Positions 24,325 to 37,431 of a DNA stretch of 64,000 nucleotides are shown one piece after another. Position 1 is the first letter of the stretch; every line of letters begins with the position of its first letter. Origin of the DNA: Sparassis latifolia (lineage: Eukaryota > Basidiomycota > Agaricomycetes > Polyporales > Sparassidaceae). A program made the translations under genes and the position numbers. The notes below the pieces were generated by a model. It was not told the DNA's origin. It did not search any database and saw nothing but the letters and a program-made list of their open reading frames with translations. Location: positions 2,418,001 to 2,482,000 of the forward strand of contig CM031562.1 in NCBI GenBank assembly GCA_018466975.1, written 5' to 3'.

Positions 24325-25726
24325 GTGACCTTGCTTGTCGCAAGAGGGAATTCCGAAGGTGTTCCAACTTGGTTCCAACTGAATCCGAGTCACTTATACA
24401 TTGTACGTGCGGACACCAACTTGCCATGGAGCGTGGGCCGCCTCTTCATCTTCTCCCTTGACCCCACTGATCTTTTCAGTATAACAGTGCTTCTGTCGAA
24501 GACATCATCAAGGCTATCTGGGCACCGTACTCGAGCTCTTTTGACAAAGGCAACATCGCCTTCGACGAGCTCCAGCTCGTCTACTTGGTAACCCCACTCT
24601 TCTTGTCAGTCATCCGGCTTGCCCAAACGTCCACTCAATACCCTTCTCGATCGCGTACGCGAATGTGAAAGCCAGCTCACAACACTCAAGAACACATAAT
24701 CTATATCTCAGCTTGCTACGTGTGAGGAAGATGAGTTTCACTTTGTTCTTAGGATACCTAGTGAGTAGTTTCCTTGCGATTGTGTACTGCACTCGTTCAG
24801 ACTACTATTAAGGGGAGTCACATGTGGCAGCCCACCTGGCCGCTGTCAAGAACGCACGCGATGCACTGTCCCCGTCCTAATGTCACGGCATTCAGGTACG
24901 AACAGGAGGAGCACCCCATCTACAATGGATGACCCGAAAATTGTCGCAGTTCGCCGATCGTCCTTTACGATAGCGCCTTCGCTAAGCTCAAAAATGTGTT
25001 GTACGATCTGCGAGAGGCACAGCCGGACTGTGACCGTGTGGCTGCGACGGCAAAGTTCTTTCTGCGACGAACATATACCACTCGGAGTCGGAACGCGAGA
25101 GCGCGATCTTCGACCATATCGAACATCTGTTGGACATCACTAGGGTCGGGGAACCGACAACTACCGACAATCCCTCTTCCGCGTCACGTTCAACCGCAAA
25201 CTCGTGCGCGTTAAGTTCTGCGAGGCGTACATCGAGCGCGCTCACCGCACGCTTGCCGATATCGGCCTCGCACCGAAGCTATACTTCTGCGCCCAGGTCC
25301 GTGGGCGCGTCAATATGGTTATAATGGAATTTGTCGAGGGCCGCGACGCGCACCACCAGTTTAACGGTGAAGAGCTACCTCCGGGCGTCATGCGCGACGT
25401 GAAGCTCGCGGTGGAGGAGCTGCACCGCTTGGGCCTCGTCTTCGGCGATCTGCGCCGCTCGAACATCATGATCGTCACCAAGGACTTCCACGCGGTCAAA
25501 GCGGCGAGGACTGGGAAGCAGAAGGCCGCACTGGCAAGTGCAGGTTTGGGCGCGATGTTGATCGACTTGACTGGGCTGGGGATGACCGTCAGGCGCAGTA
25601 CCCAGCACTTCTCAATGATCCGGGAGAGATCAGTTGGGCGGACGGTGTCGCGCCTGCAGCTGCGGCACGTATGAAGAAGCGGCATGACCTGGACATGATT
25701 GAGAAACTCCATCGACGTCGGTCGGT
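24325..25726 (+). pseudogene. Broken kinase-like gene, possible Crinkler-type head
   Basis: The C-terminal half is a kinase-like fold of a type common in Agaricomycetes: VKFCEAYIERAHRTLADIGL, VIMEFVEGRDAHH, then the catalytic-loop equivalent LVFGDLRRSNIMIV, and a shifted LDWAGDDRQAQYPALLND in place of the DFD-WAG motif. At least three single-base losses (near 25063, 25145 and 25568) shift the frame, each moving it by -1, and conserved sequence resumes after each. Upstream, VEDIIKAIWAPYSSSFD (about 24493-24590) resembles the ubiquitin-like head of Crinkler proteins, which would make this a Crinkler-kinase fusion; that part is weak. The annotated product would be inactive if the shifts are real. 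They could also be sequencing errors. Confidence 0.55.
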
Positions 25727-26203
25727 GAGTCAAGTGCAGTCCGCAAATAGTCAGCTAAATTCATGTTGACGTTGAGTCGTGTAACAATTAGTGTTTTGTA
25801 CATTAGGCTCAATCAAGCATACACAAGGAGGTGAGGAGACCAGTCTCATACCAAGAACCGTCCGCGTCCGCGTGGACGTTATCAGAGGGGTTTGCTTCGA
25901 ACCTAGTGAGGAGACCTTGACAAGCAAGGGGATGGCTGCCAGTGTTACATCAACTAGAATAGGACACAAATTCTGTTCTTTGTTCGGTTATAACGTTCGT
26001 GCACCGCAGAGCGGGCCAGAGCAATACCTATAATATTGGAAGTGCGAACATACCTGATTCAACTACTCCAGATTGTAATTACTGAGTACATAGTGGTAAA
26101 GCTACGGAGGGAGATGAGATCTGTGAGCACTACCGGCACCGACCACAATAACGCAGCATAGTTACTGCGCTCATGTTGTGCACCTATTCACTACTGACCT
26201 CCC
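25727..26203. other. Intergenic stretch before SEC6
   Basis: No gene seen. Contains the presumed SEC6 promoter and leader. Confidence 0.4.
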
Positions 26204-28623
26204 ATGTCGGCTCCCACCATATCTGCAGCACAAGCAGTCGGTGAATATCTGCAGCACCCAGATGACCTCGTCAAGATCGTCGCGTTCAGGAAGAAATTGG
26301 AGAAGGAGAAGGCATCCATCGACGCGCGGCTGAAAAGCGGCGTCAAGGAGCAGTTAGATGCTACACGGGAGGGCCTGCGGAAGCTCTTCAGCACCAGGAG
26401 CAATGTTCAAGCCATCAAAGACGAGATGGAAACAGTGGACAGGCTCTGCAACGATCCTCAGAATGTTGTGCCAACGTTTGACCAAATTAGCAGGGTATGT
26501 AATAAACAACTCCTGTGATTACTGTATAGCAACTGATGAATGGACGAAGGTTTCCATAGTTCACCGGAACTTCGAACAAACGGAGGAGATGGTGAACAAC
26601 CTCGTCGAAATGAGCAATCACATCGACATGCTGGAGGAGCTACTTGCGGCAGACAGTAACGATATCTTGGGCCCGGCGCCCAACCTCCTGCGTATACACT
26701 ACCAGATCAATAGGCTGGAAGCATTCCGCAATCAGACGATGCAGCAGGCGAAGAAGTCATCCATGGACACGAGGAGCACGCTGACCCGCTGGTTTGACCG
26801 GTTGAACAAACTCATTGTCGCTTTCGATGCGTACATCATCGAGCTTGCGCAGCATATCCTTCCACTCGTACGCGCGGGGAATGCGGAAGTTATCGTGAAG
26901 TTGATCAAGATCGCAGAAATTGAGGGAAGAGAGGACGAGAAGGTGCCTACCGGGTTATCTTCTGCCAAAAAGTTACCGCTCATGCTTTGAACCAGGCGAT
27001 AGCAATCAAACTTGTCAAAAAAGTGGCTAAGATGGATGCTGCCTCTAAATTCCGATCCCTTCAAGCCAACGCGCGGGTCATTAAGCACTACCGCTCAAAT
27101 ATCATGAAATGCATCACTGAGTCTATTAAATCCAGTTTCGACGAAGCGTATGCCCGCGACGGGAACAATCCCGCAGGGTTTCTCGAAGATCTCGGCTGGG
27201 TATACCAGGACCTCCTCCGCATCGAGAGCGACGTTGTGCCATGTTTCCCTTCTTCCTACGACATCTACTCATTCTATATTCGCGAGTATCATAAAGCATT
27301 GAACGCAACGTTGCTGAAGGTGCTGCGGTCCGAACCCGAGGCAAGCGTGCTTCTCACAATGCACGCCTGGGTGAAGGAGTACAAAAAGAACATGACGGAG
27401 CTAGAAGTCAATCCGGACTTGCTCGAGCCGCCTCTGCTCGACGGGAAGGAGCAGAACCTCATCGAGGACTACCTCAAGCTCATCATCAAGAAGCTGGATG
27501 AGTGGACTACGAACCTCATGCGCACCGAGATCGCCGCCTTCACGGCGCGCGAGGAGCCCCCGGAGGTCGACAGCGACGGTCTCTATGGCATGCAGGGTGC
27601 CGTGATTCTGTTCCAGATGGTGAATCAGCAGGTCGACCTGGCGCTGGACAGTGGGCAAGGTATGATTCTCGCCCGCGTCGTCGAGGAGGTAAACGGCGTC
27701 ATGCGCGGTATGCAGGAGCAGTGGACGAAGCTCGTCGATGCTGAGTACAAGAAGCATATCGAGAAGCCGGAGGAGGTCGCGGGCGGGCTGGTCGAGTACT
27801 GCATTGCGCTCGCCAACGACCAGCTCAAGTCCGCGGACTTCGTCGAGACGCTGTCCGCGCGCGTAGAGCCGCTCGTCTCGAAGAAGTACCAGGCGACTAT
27901 CCACGATCAGCTGAATGATGCGATGGACGGGTGCCTCGACGTGGCGAAGAAGTGCACACAGACCCTCATTGACATCGTTTTCAACGACCTGAAGCCCGCA
28001 ACGAAGCAGCTCTTCCAGTCGACATGGTACGACGGGATCACAGCGCAGATCATGGAGACCATGCGCGACTATATGACGGACTACCAAGCCTACCTCAACC
28101 AGGCGCTCTTCGAGCTCTTGGTCGAGGATATGGTTGACGTCTACCTCGTCACATACCTGACAGCCCTTGCGAACGCGTCGAAACTGAAGATACCCGCTGC
28201 GACGGACCGAATGAAGGAGGACATCAATGAGGCGTACAAGTTCTTCAGCACGTTCAAGCCGTTGAAGGATCTACAGCCCCAATTCGAGATTCTAGAGATG
28301 GTCCTCGCTCTCCTCGAGGCTTCACCGTCCCTTGTATTCCTCTCATACTGGTCGTTTGCCAAGGTGCACGGCCCCAACATCCCATTCGTCGAATCGTTGA
28401 TGAAAGCTCGCGAGGATCTGGATCGGTCAGCTGTAAGTGAAGTCATGGAGAGTGTAAAGCGGAAGGTCAAGGAAGAGGGCCTCACTGACCGTTAGTGTTT
28501 TTTGTCGATCATTTTTTTTGCTGTCGCTGATGTCCCTCCCTTCGTTATATAGCTGAAGAGCCTACAATCATGAAGAAGATTGCGATCCAAGGTGCATTCT
28601 CGCGGTTCTTAGCTCGCAGCTAA
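26204..28623 (+). CDS. SEC6: Exocyst complex subunit Sec6
   Basis: Subunit of the exocyst, the octameric complex that tethers secretory vesicles to the plasma membrane at hyphal tips and septa before SNARE fusion. The start at 26204 (MSAPTISAAQAVGEYLQHPD) opens an alpha-helical, heptad-rich protein. Markers of the family include FEQTEEMVNNLVEM, the long middle exon with LNATLLKVLRSEPEAS and FQSTWYDG, and the C-terminal MVDVYLVTYLTALANASKL and EDINEAYKFFSTFKPL. Introns fall after about 26494 (short), after 26940 (to about 26994), and near 28490. The last exon splices to EEPTIMKKIAIQGAFSRF and ends at TAA 28621-28623. Total length fits the usual 750-800 residues. The gene converges on QNS1 with about 175 bp between stops. 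Confidence 0.94.
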
Positions 28624-28797
28624 TGATCACACGTAGCAATGTACGTCCGCAGTCATTAAGTTACACTGTTGGCATCAGGATATTCACCCTCACAACAGAC
28701 AACTGTGTCGACATTTTCTGCGTTATTCTAGCATATATGTATCTATCGGAACCGTACACGTCTGTATCTATACTTAAACTTCTAACTTCCTTTTACC

Positions 28798-31700
28798 TCA
28801 CTCTGGCTTCGACTTGATTGTATCCGAATCACTGGAACGGTCAGGTAGCTTCGCTGCCAGTTCATCGATCTTCTTGAATTGCCACGGGAAGCGCGATGGA
28901 TAAAGGAAGGGACGCAAGTCGAACCCTGTGAACATTGATGTCAGACCGTATGCACAATCCCCACGTGCACTGGCTCACTGTTGTCGTCCGGACTGTATTG
29001 CTCCTACGAGAAAATGAGCCTCTGGGACGAATGTGAGGAAGTGTCGACTTACAGCATGGTACGACGGTGTCAACGTTGTCATCTTATGTCGGTTCCTTGC
29101 ATACTCGAAGAAGAAATGCTTGACTTTGTCCGCGATCTGATAACAAAATACTCAACAAGGGTACAGCTGCGAGCGACAAGCTGACTGACCTGCACGGGGG
29201 AGAGAATGGAGCCCCATTCATGCACCAGCTTCGTGAACATGCTGTACGGCCCACATTTCTCGACCTTCCGCAGCCGTCCGAAAACTGAGAGTTCATCGTA
29301 GGTCATGCCCATATCAGCCTGGAATGAACAGACAGAGTCAACAGTGACAACTGTATGCGTTACACTGTTCTGACCTCATCAGCTTGAACGTAGGTCTCCG
29401 TGATGGGTTCCAACTCAGCCGTCGGAACAGCCTCGAGGAAGCTGGCAAGCGAACATCGCGTCAGTACACCTTTGTCTCGAGTCGACAGGATGAGGGAAGC
29501 ATACTTTGTCAAGATAGGAAGATCGAATGCATCCCGTGCATAGGCGATGAACCTCTTCAGGTCGGTCTTACTAATCGCACCGATGGGATTGATGTCCGCT
29601 GCAAGAACGTGTGAGAGAGAACATTGCAGTCATGACAAGATATCGCACCAGATGAGCAGTCATACTTCGTAAAGTAGCCTCGCAAACTGTCATGAAACGC
29701 CAGCAGTCAAAATTGGAGGCAAAATTCTCGGAGGGACGACCTCACCTCTCGTCTACGTTGGCACTGCCGAGGACCAGGAGACCACCAGTCCGTCCTCTAA
29801 CCCAGGGAAGCAGTTGAGCAAACAAGTAGGCAAGCAACATACGTAGCCGCGCCTGCAATCAACTCATCGTACACATTTTATCAATATCGACGGGCACCTA
29901 CTTACCTGAATGTTCTGCAACGCAAGATTCTCCGCTGCAGAACCTCCGTGGATGCGATACTGGGGCTTCATGCCTGTCACGAAAGAGAAAAGGCTGCGGA
30001 CCGCGCTGACCAACGTGTCCATATTCAGATCGGTGTGATAACTACCAAGCCTCTGCGTAAGCGCAAGCTTCATTATGACCAATATCAGTACGCACCTGCC
30101 TACTGCTTGAGCCAAGTCCTTTGCCCTTTGCCTTGTCTCTACACTCGAATTCTCAGTGCCCATGTAGCATGTGTGGAAGATTCTATTTGTGAACTCCCGA
30201 GCATCGATTGGGACGTAGGTCGAGTCCTCGGGCTCCCCGGCGATGCGTCGAGCATCAGAAATAACTTGCTTGTCTGCGACTAGGTGAGCACGCAAACACG
30301 CGAGGAGACAGAGGGAGTGCAAACCTCCTTTGCTCGCCGCCTCAGCGACAAGTCTGCACATCGAATATACGATGACCGAAGTCGCGCAACTATCGATGCC
30401 ACCACTGAGGGGAACAAAGTACCCCTGTGTCCGCGAGCGTCGCAGGTAATCCCAAAGCCAGCATGCCGGTCCGAGGCTGTGTCTTGTCAGTGCGTGTGGG
30501 ATGAATGGGATAAGTAAGGCCACCCACGCAATCTCCTCTTCCGGCTTGTGATATCTGACCTCATACGCCGGGCTAATAACGAGATCATACGGATCTTTCT
30601 CCTTGAAGAACTCACCATCGGAAAGTGCAAAATCGACTTCAATACGCTGATAGCGCTCTGCACCTGCTGCCTGCATACTCCGGCTGCTGACAGCCCTGTG
30701 GGAACGGACATCCTCGAGGTCGATCGTGGCAGTGACGACCTCGACGTCCTGCAAGGAGAATTGGGAACCTTGAGCCACGACGCGCCCGTTGACTGCAATC
30801 ATTGCGCAACCGTCGTAGTACAGCCGGTCACCGTCGCACCCCTGCTGGTTGGCATATAAATAGATACCTCCCAGCTAAACAACAAAATCAGAATGAACAG
30901 CAGCATAAATGCTTAGACTTTGGACTGTTTACCTTCATCGTCGCCTCCTTGATGAGTTCAACTCGCCTGTAGAGCTTGCGAAGTTCGTGATGACTGCCGC
31001 TAGAGTTAGTGAAAACCTCAACTCCATCCAGGCCCATCAGAACATGAGGACTTCATGTCGAAAGTCAACTTCCGTTGCTAGTACCGACATAGCACATACC
31101 TGCCGGGTGTGAACAGTTCTTCACATAGCTCGACACCAATGCATGTATCTACAGTGCTGACGACGGCATCACCGAAAGGCACCTTGGTCTGTTTGGGGTG
31201 TTTGGTTACTTTCCATTTAAGAATGGCATGACAACGGCACCGCATACCTGACCCGTGACAGCATGTATTATCCTCGGAAGATAGTGGTCCTCGACTTGCC
31301 TGTGTTTCATCCAGGGAGTGAAGAACCTCAGTTCACGATAGTTTCCATCGTTTGCCAACCACATCTTGGGGCGAATGAGGAGGATATTCTTGTTGTGAAT
31401 TATGATACGGCAGTTATAGATCACATTCTTGTGCATGACAGGCCTGGAAACCTCGTCACGACACCAAACAGAGAGAGTTAACACAGAAGATTTACATTCC
31501 AATGTCGCACACGATATCTTGCGCCTCCTCCGATTCGAGGATCTTGGCGAGCACCTCCCACGAGTGTAGAGCCGTATCGCCTTGTTGCACAAATCAACGA
31601 GTAAATATTTATCGTAATGCAAGATACTCACCTTCGAGGAAGTGGTCCATACACCCATAACCCCTAGTCTACTTCAACCCGTATCCGTTGAGTCGTGCAC

Positions 31701-32018
31701 GGAACACGCACGTTATCTCCAGCTCTGGTCCGACACGTAAAGTGGCCCCTCGCTCCTTTGCAATCCTGCAGCTGGCAAGGATACGCTCAAGGTTCCCCTG
31801 CAACATGCATGTCATGCTTGTGCGGCATATGCAATAACGTCATAACACACCTCGAAATCCAAGGCCCACTGGTTTAGGGAGCTGGAACGCGGGACTGTTG
31901 GTCAAAAGAGAATCCTAGATTACGCTAAGCGTACCATCTGACATTCTGGCAGATCAGATATATGAAAACATCTGCATTATGTTAATACTCACGTTGCGAC
32001 AGTAATCAGATGACCCAT
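28798..32018 (-). CDS. QNS1: Glutamine-dependent NAD+ synthetase
   Basis: Makes NAD+ from deamido-NAD+, ATP and glutamine, the last step of both de novo and salvage routes. The N-terminal nitrilase-like glutaminase releases ammonia; its catalytic cysteine lies in [11 protein letters not shown] (about 31120-31150). The C-terminal synthetase carries the P-loop [12 protein letters not shown] (about 30400). Other family blocks: [52 protein letters not shown] and [15 protein letters not shown] very short first exon (MGHLITVAT, from 32018) joins [10 protein letters not shown] after an intron, which agrees with the family start. About a dozen exons; stop at 28798-28800. The intergenic region of about 380 bp upstream is shared with a divergent acetyltransferase gene. 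Confidence 0.94.
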
Positions 32019-32399
32019 GGATGACTTGAACGCAAGACGAACGATGCACGGTCAAGAGAACTAGCTAGTGCCCGTCTGATAGATATGCCGGAATGACAGA
32101 CTTTGCCTAGGAACACAGCTCGGAGAGTCCTCGCAAGTCATGACACCCAAATGACACCCGCGAACAATTTCCGAATCTCGGCATCTGAGATCGCCACGAT
32201 CTTCACTTTATTCAGTCAGGCTTCACTGCAGATGTATTCCTTGATCGTGTTCGCTGGGTAATGAGTACCACTACGAACTAATTTCGGTTGATGGAGGGCT
32301 GTAATTTCACAATGGCATTCTTTTAGCGCCGGGACTGTATGCGTGACCGAAGCGTAAGTCCGATTGCACTAGTACTTCTGCTCTTGTGAAACAGAAAAC

Positions 32400-33449
32400 A
32401 TGGTACAAATTCGTCGATTAACTGATCCTACATGTACGTCTTTTCCTACAAGAATCATTTCAGGAAGAATCACAGTGCTGATCATTTTTTTGTTACTCTG
32501 ATTTTTCCGCGATCACAGCTGCAGCGGCGTTCGACCGTGCAGCTGAGGTCCTGGTTACGGCATTCGAGCAGGGTAACTACATATTCTACGCCTAGAGTTT
32601 TATGGAAAAACTCATACGAACACCGTCATTACAGACCCGTTTACAATCGCATGCACAGGCGGGGAAAAGACCTTGATATTCACATTTCTTCGGGCTTTGA
32701 TTGCGGCAGTTGCTCTCGCAGGAGAAGTCTGGGTTGCCAGTCAAGGGGACCAAGACTTTGTTGGCGTCGCTTCCTGGGTATATCCAGATCGACTGCTCAA
32801 TGACTCGTTCGTAGCCCTTCCCGCCGTTGTGATCGCGTATAAAAGCCTTATCTTCGTCGGATAGGCCAGATCAAGGTGAAGCTGGTATGAACGCGCTGTT
32901 TGCGTCGTTTCCCGCCGAGCTTGTCGAGTGGTGGATGCTCACTGTTCGTCTGCATACTCCCGCAGTGAATGGCCCATTGTCTCATTTGTTCCTGTTGTCT
33001 TCTCAGTTAATTCCTACTATGGACGAACAGGAAGCAGAACAGCTCGGGCTCGGTATCAGGCAGGATTCTTACAACGTGTACGCAGTCGGTGTCCACCCGC
33101 AGTACCATAAAGAGAATATCGCTCGGGCATTGCTGAAAGTCGTAGAAGACAAGGTAGTTTGATCGTTCTGAACCGCCTGACGATGCTTAGGAATTAATTC
33201 GATTGTGCCTGCTAGGCCAATTCGCAGGGGAAGCTGATTACCTTGGGATGCACATCTGAAACCAATGTAAAGCACGTTCGACATTCTGCGATTCGAAAGT
33301 CCAACTTATTACCTCTGTCGTAGGTCGAAATTTACACTAAGCTAGGATACATTGCCAAAGGTCCTCCTGTACCTATTACCGGGCTGGGGACAACGGGTTC
33401 CTTTCCATCCTATTTAATGGCGAAGAGGCCGGCATCTCAGTTCAAGTAA
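32400..33449 (+). CDS. GNAT family N-acetyltransferase, possibly degenerate
   Basis: A GNAT-type acetyltransferase of the kind found in many copies in Agaricomycetes; substrate unknown. Exon 1 (MVQIRRLTDPT) splices to AAAAFDRAAEVLVTAFEQ, then to DPFTIACTGGEKTL. Later pieces are AGMNALFASFPAELVEWW, SYNVYAVGVHPQYHKENIARALL, ANSQGKLITLGC and EIYTKLGYIAKGPPVPITGLG, ending AKRPASQFK with TAA at 33447-33449. The acetyl-CoA loop normally reads R/Q-x-x-G-x-G/A; here the matching stretch is HKENIA, without either glycine. Between about 32780 and 32880 I could not find an intron that keeps the frame, so that part may be damaged. It is either a fast-evolving member with weak cofactor binding or an early pseudogene. 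Confidence 0.65.
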
Positions 33450-34008
33450 CAAAGCTGTTGATGTGCTGCGCCTCTCGAGCACGGAAGCGGGCAGTCAGTG
33501 CGTATCGCTCCCAAGTAGACATCGTACGCCGGCTCAACGTTTTGACAGCGCTTCGCACTTCTTTACAGCTGTCTGCTTCTGGCCTGGAATATATGTAACA
33601 TATCTATTGAGTTTTTTATGACAGACAAGATCTTCCGGACGTGATTAACTCCCACTCCATGCCGGCGAACGTGTATCCGACGTTGCTGTCGATCTAACTT
33701 AGGTTATAGAGAGGAACGACTCTTTCTTACTATCTACTAGAGGCTGGTTAACGAGCCTAGTGCTCGTCATATTTCTAGAGCTGAGGGGCATGTCGTACTG
33801 GGAGAGATAATTGGACACGATGGGTATTATAGCGATTATTGTATACATTCTATGATTGAGATCCTCTATGATTTATTACCCTATTACCGACATCAACACC
33901 GTGAAATCTTCATGATGTCAGGATGACTTTAGCCATGGATGATACCTTCTCGTCAACCCTGTGGTTCTCGTCTTGTAACGAGTGCCCCGTGTTCGTAGTG
34001 TGGTGCGC
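33450..34008. other. Intergenic stretch between two convergent 3' ends
   Basis: Lies between the acetyltransferase and MFS copy 2 stops. No gene seen; AT content rises toward 33850, as expected for 3' untranslated sequence. Confidence 0.4.
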
Positions 34009-36201
34009 TTACATCTCCGTGACATGCGTCTCGTCTTGAGCAGCATCATTTTCGTCATCGGCTTCCTCCCTAGCAAATTGCACGTCAAGCCGCGACGTCG
34101 ACGTCTCACCGGTATCCACGGTATCATCTGAGACAGCCTTCTCCGTGTCCTCAAGCGGCTCCTGCTCATGTAGACCATACGTGCCATCGGTGTACTTCAG
34201 CATCGGGATCTCCTTTAGGAGCAAGACTGACAGGAGCCCAAGGCCGCAGATGCCAATCATCGTCTTCCACACTGTAGCCATGCTCGAGGCGAACGCGACG
34301 CGGACCTCCGTGCGCAGCGGCTCCGGGAGTGTGGGGATAATGGGGATCGCAGAGTACGCGATCTCTGAGCCCTGAGGGAACTGAGAGGCGAAGGCAGCTG
34401 GAATATTCCTCTTGAGCTCATTCTGCAGGATCGTGCTGGAGATCGTGATGCCCCACGTCTATCGAGAAATGGTGAGCACAACTGCGATGGGAACAGCATG
34501 CAAGGGCGTGTACCTGGCCAAAGGCCCGCAGGAATGCGAAAAATGCTAGAGCGGAAGCGGTTCGCTCCACAGGAAGTGGGGCCAATATCGCGAAAACGGT
34601 GGAGGCGTACTGCGCAAAAGCCATTTCAGGAACTTCCAACAATCGGAGCGCAGAAAACTTTGATCACAATAAGACCAGTCCCTGCAGCAGCAACGATCTG
34701 GAACCCGATCCATTGGCTTGCATCACTGTTGGCTTTGAGGAGGCATAATAGGCCGAGGCCAATGATCATGAGAATCCAACCCATAGCATTGACGGGTCGA
34801 TATTTATTCATGATCTGAACAGTGACACCGCAGATCATCGCGAACGGTGCGATCACAAGAGCCGTAGGCAGACTTTGCACGCCAGACCGGATGGGCGAGG
34901 CATTGAGACAAGCCTGAAAGTAGACGGGAAGATAATCTGACATGTGCAATTGTCAAGATGGTTCGAAAGAACACTAGGAGGGAAACTCACAAATAACCGA
35001 GATGCTTGCTAGTCCGTGAACGAATGTTCCCACGAAGCTGGAAGCACACATCAGGCGTGAATAACAGTGAAGTTGAACTCAAGGGACATACCCGCCGAGA
35101 CTCGTGCGGTTGGTCACCACCTCCCAAGGAATGGTAGGCTCGCGAGGCACCTTAGCCTCGAATACAAAAAATGCACCAATCAGAACCAGCCCAATGATCA
35201 GAGGGGCCAGGACGTTAGCCGAACTCCACGGATACTGAATACCACCCCACGTAAGGCCAATGATCACCAACGTCGATCCAGCCATGATAATTGCACTACC
35301 TCTGTCGGTGAAATGGTGTCAAGAGCAGTACAAGAAGTTGGAAGGAGAAATACTGACGACCAGTCAACACGTGCCAACTTCGTCAGAATTGACCCATTCG
35401 GAGACCGGACGCGAAGGAAGATAACAACAAGCGCAAATGCAACACCGGTGAGAGGAAGATTCATATCTGAACAATATTGTACCTTGAATGGGGAGGGCGC
35501 AGCGACAAAGAGGTATGCACTCACAGAAAAGCCATCTCCAAGCTCCATGTTGGGCGAAGGCACCGCCCTGAGTGTAGAGAATCAGCGCAACGATTCGTAA
35601 GTCGTGAAACAAAATACGCACTACTGGAGGTCCAATGCCAGAAGCCACAGCCCATACCAGGCCAATTAAACCTTGATAAACGCCACGCTCCGCCAGTGGT
35701 ACAAGATCTGACACGATGATCTCAGTCAGGTTGATGATGCCTCCTCCACCAATCCCTTGCACAGCTGGTTTAAAGATGATGTTATTGAACTACGGCTGGA
35801 AACCAAATGAGACAAAGGAACTCACCCCGCGCAGCGATGAGCATGTGCATGTTATGAGATGCACCAGCAATGGCACTACCCACAGCGAAGAAGGCGATGG
35901 AAACCAACATAATAGGCTTGCGCCCGAAAATATCCGCAAGCGATCCAGACAAGGGGAGAATAGCGGTACTGGTGAGAGCATAGGCAGAACCCACCCAAGA
36001 GAAGTCGTCGCCTCCATTAAGGGCCTTCGTGACTGTTGGAAGCGCAGTACCGACCGCCGTCAAGTCAATAGCACTTAGAAAGATGGAGACAGCTAGCGCG
36101 AGGAAGGACAGCCAGAAAGCAGATCCCTTCTTCGGCTTGCTATCCACTGGTGCGGCAGAGAGCGTAGCTGTTGGAATTGGTTTGCTCTGAGGCGACGACA
36201 T
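34009..36201 (-). CDS. MFS multidrug exporter (DHA2/14-TM type), copy 2
   Basis: Paralogue of the exporter at 6.9-9.0 kb. The start at 36199-36201 gives MSSPQSKPIPTATLS, aligned with MSSPQS of copy 1, so I prefer it to the in-frame ATG at 36252. Both continue KKGSAFWLSF and SALDLTAV/SAIDLTAV, motif A (SGSLADIFGRKPIML), the block GIGGGGIINLTEIIVSDLVP, SNASVVTL-like extracellular loops, and YRPVNAMGW. The C-terminal tail (LLKEIPMLKYTDGTYGL onward) is longer and acidic (about 60 residues, many Asp/Glu) and ends THVTEM with TAA at 34009-34011. Exon borders match copy 1 where I can compare them, which supports gene duplication. Substrate unknown. Confidence 0.9.
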
Positions 36202-36843
36202 GAGCGGGGGAAGTAGCGATGCAGGACTACGGAAGATGGACGATGAGGACACACTTATATGAGGACATCCAGATCGTGCCCCGCTTGCGGGTAGTTAGGA
36301 ACTTGTGAGATAACATGAGGAGTTGGACTGGAATTCCATCGTTCCCTGCAGGAGGCCTTCTTTGGAATATAGGACTGCGCAGAATTCCTGGAATTCGACA
36401 AACACGGACGCTTTTCCTGTACCTTAATCAATGCGTCGGGGCGTGCACCGATGGCCGAGCGAAGTTCCAGTACTTTGACAGGCAGATTGGCGACGAGTGT
36501 AGACAGGTGTAGACCCCGGCGCTCACGTCACGTCACCATATTGCAGTACTTGACAACCCGGCGTTCCTAACTGGGACCCATGCCGGTAATATACCTACCT
36601 TCGGCGCAGATAATGTACATGGCAGACTAGACAAGTAGGAGGAGTTGGCCTGTTTGCAGTCAGTAAAGTGGTCAACAAAAGTCTCTAACGGCGCGTACTT
36701 GTTTATATGCATTGACGCGACCATTGGACGCCAAATCGACCGCCCTCTCGATTGGCGACGGCTCAATACGGGATGAGCCCTGCTTGCTCCTGCTTGCCAT
36801 CCATGTTCACAAGGTGATGTGGTTGAAACACCATCCCCAAGCG
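36202..36843. other. Intergenic stretch, MFS copy 2 promoter side
   Basis: No gene seen. Presumed promoter of MFS copy 2 in the first few hundred bases. Confidence 0.4.
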
Positions 36844-37431
36844 CTAAGCATTTAGAGGCGTCCAATCGTGCAACAACATTGCCAAAACAAACCCGAGTGT
36901 CCCGCGTTCAACACCACAGCTTGCCAGATAACATTACTCTGCCGTAAATAGTTGACCCAGTAGGGAGCCTGGATGGATGTATGAAACGCAGGTATGGCGG
37001 TTGTATAGCAGGCCGACATGTTTCCGTTCAACTGTTCATCATGATACAAGATAAACGCGTTGAGGGACGGGACAACGCTTGCATGGAGTGGACCTCATGC
37101 TGTGCAGCTGTGCCCAAAGAACAGAACAATCTTCGTCAAGCGGGAAAAACACGATGTCGAACGAACATCGGAGTGACGAGATGTTTCCAGAGAAGTACAA
37201 CTTGCATAGAGCGTTCGAGAGCACAGATCCAGCAACTGCAGAATATTGGCCCAGTAGAAGTCTGCTATTCCCTGAGAGCCAAGTTCGGGTGCCCTAGAGG
37301 CAACCTAGAGGTCACTTCAAGCGGAGGGAAGTGACGCGTGGGGTTTTCCAAGCCCCGAAGTCACTTCACTAGAAATCTGAGGTACAAGGACTCTCCCACC
37401 GGTCAGGATCCGGAGTATTCGGGAGGGACTA
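36844..37431 (+). repeat. Direct repeat copy A (588 bp)
   Basis: Begins CTAAGCATTTAGAGGCGTCC and ends near GGGAGGGACTA. It matches copy B at 40931-41393 at roughly 90% over its length, apart from about 125 extra bases (37219-37343). Most differences I can see are transitions. There are no matching inverted ends and no target duplication. Confidence 0.8.
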
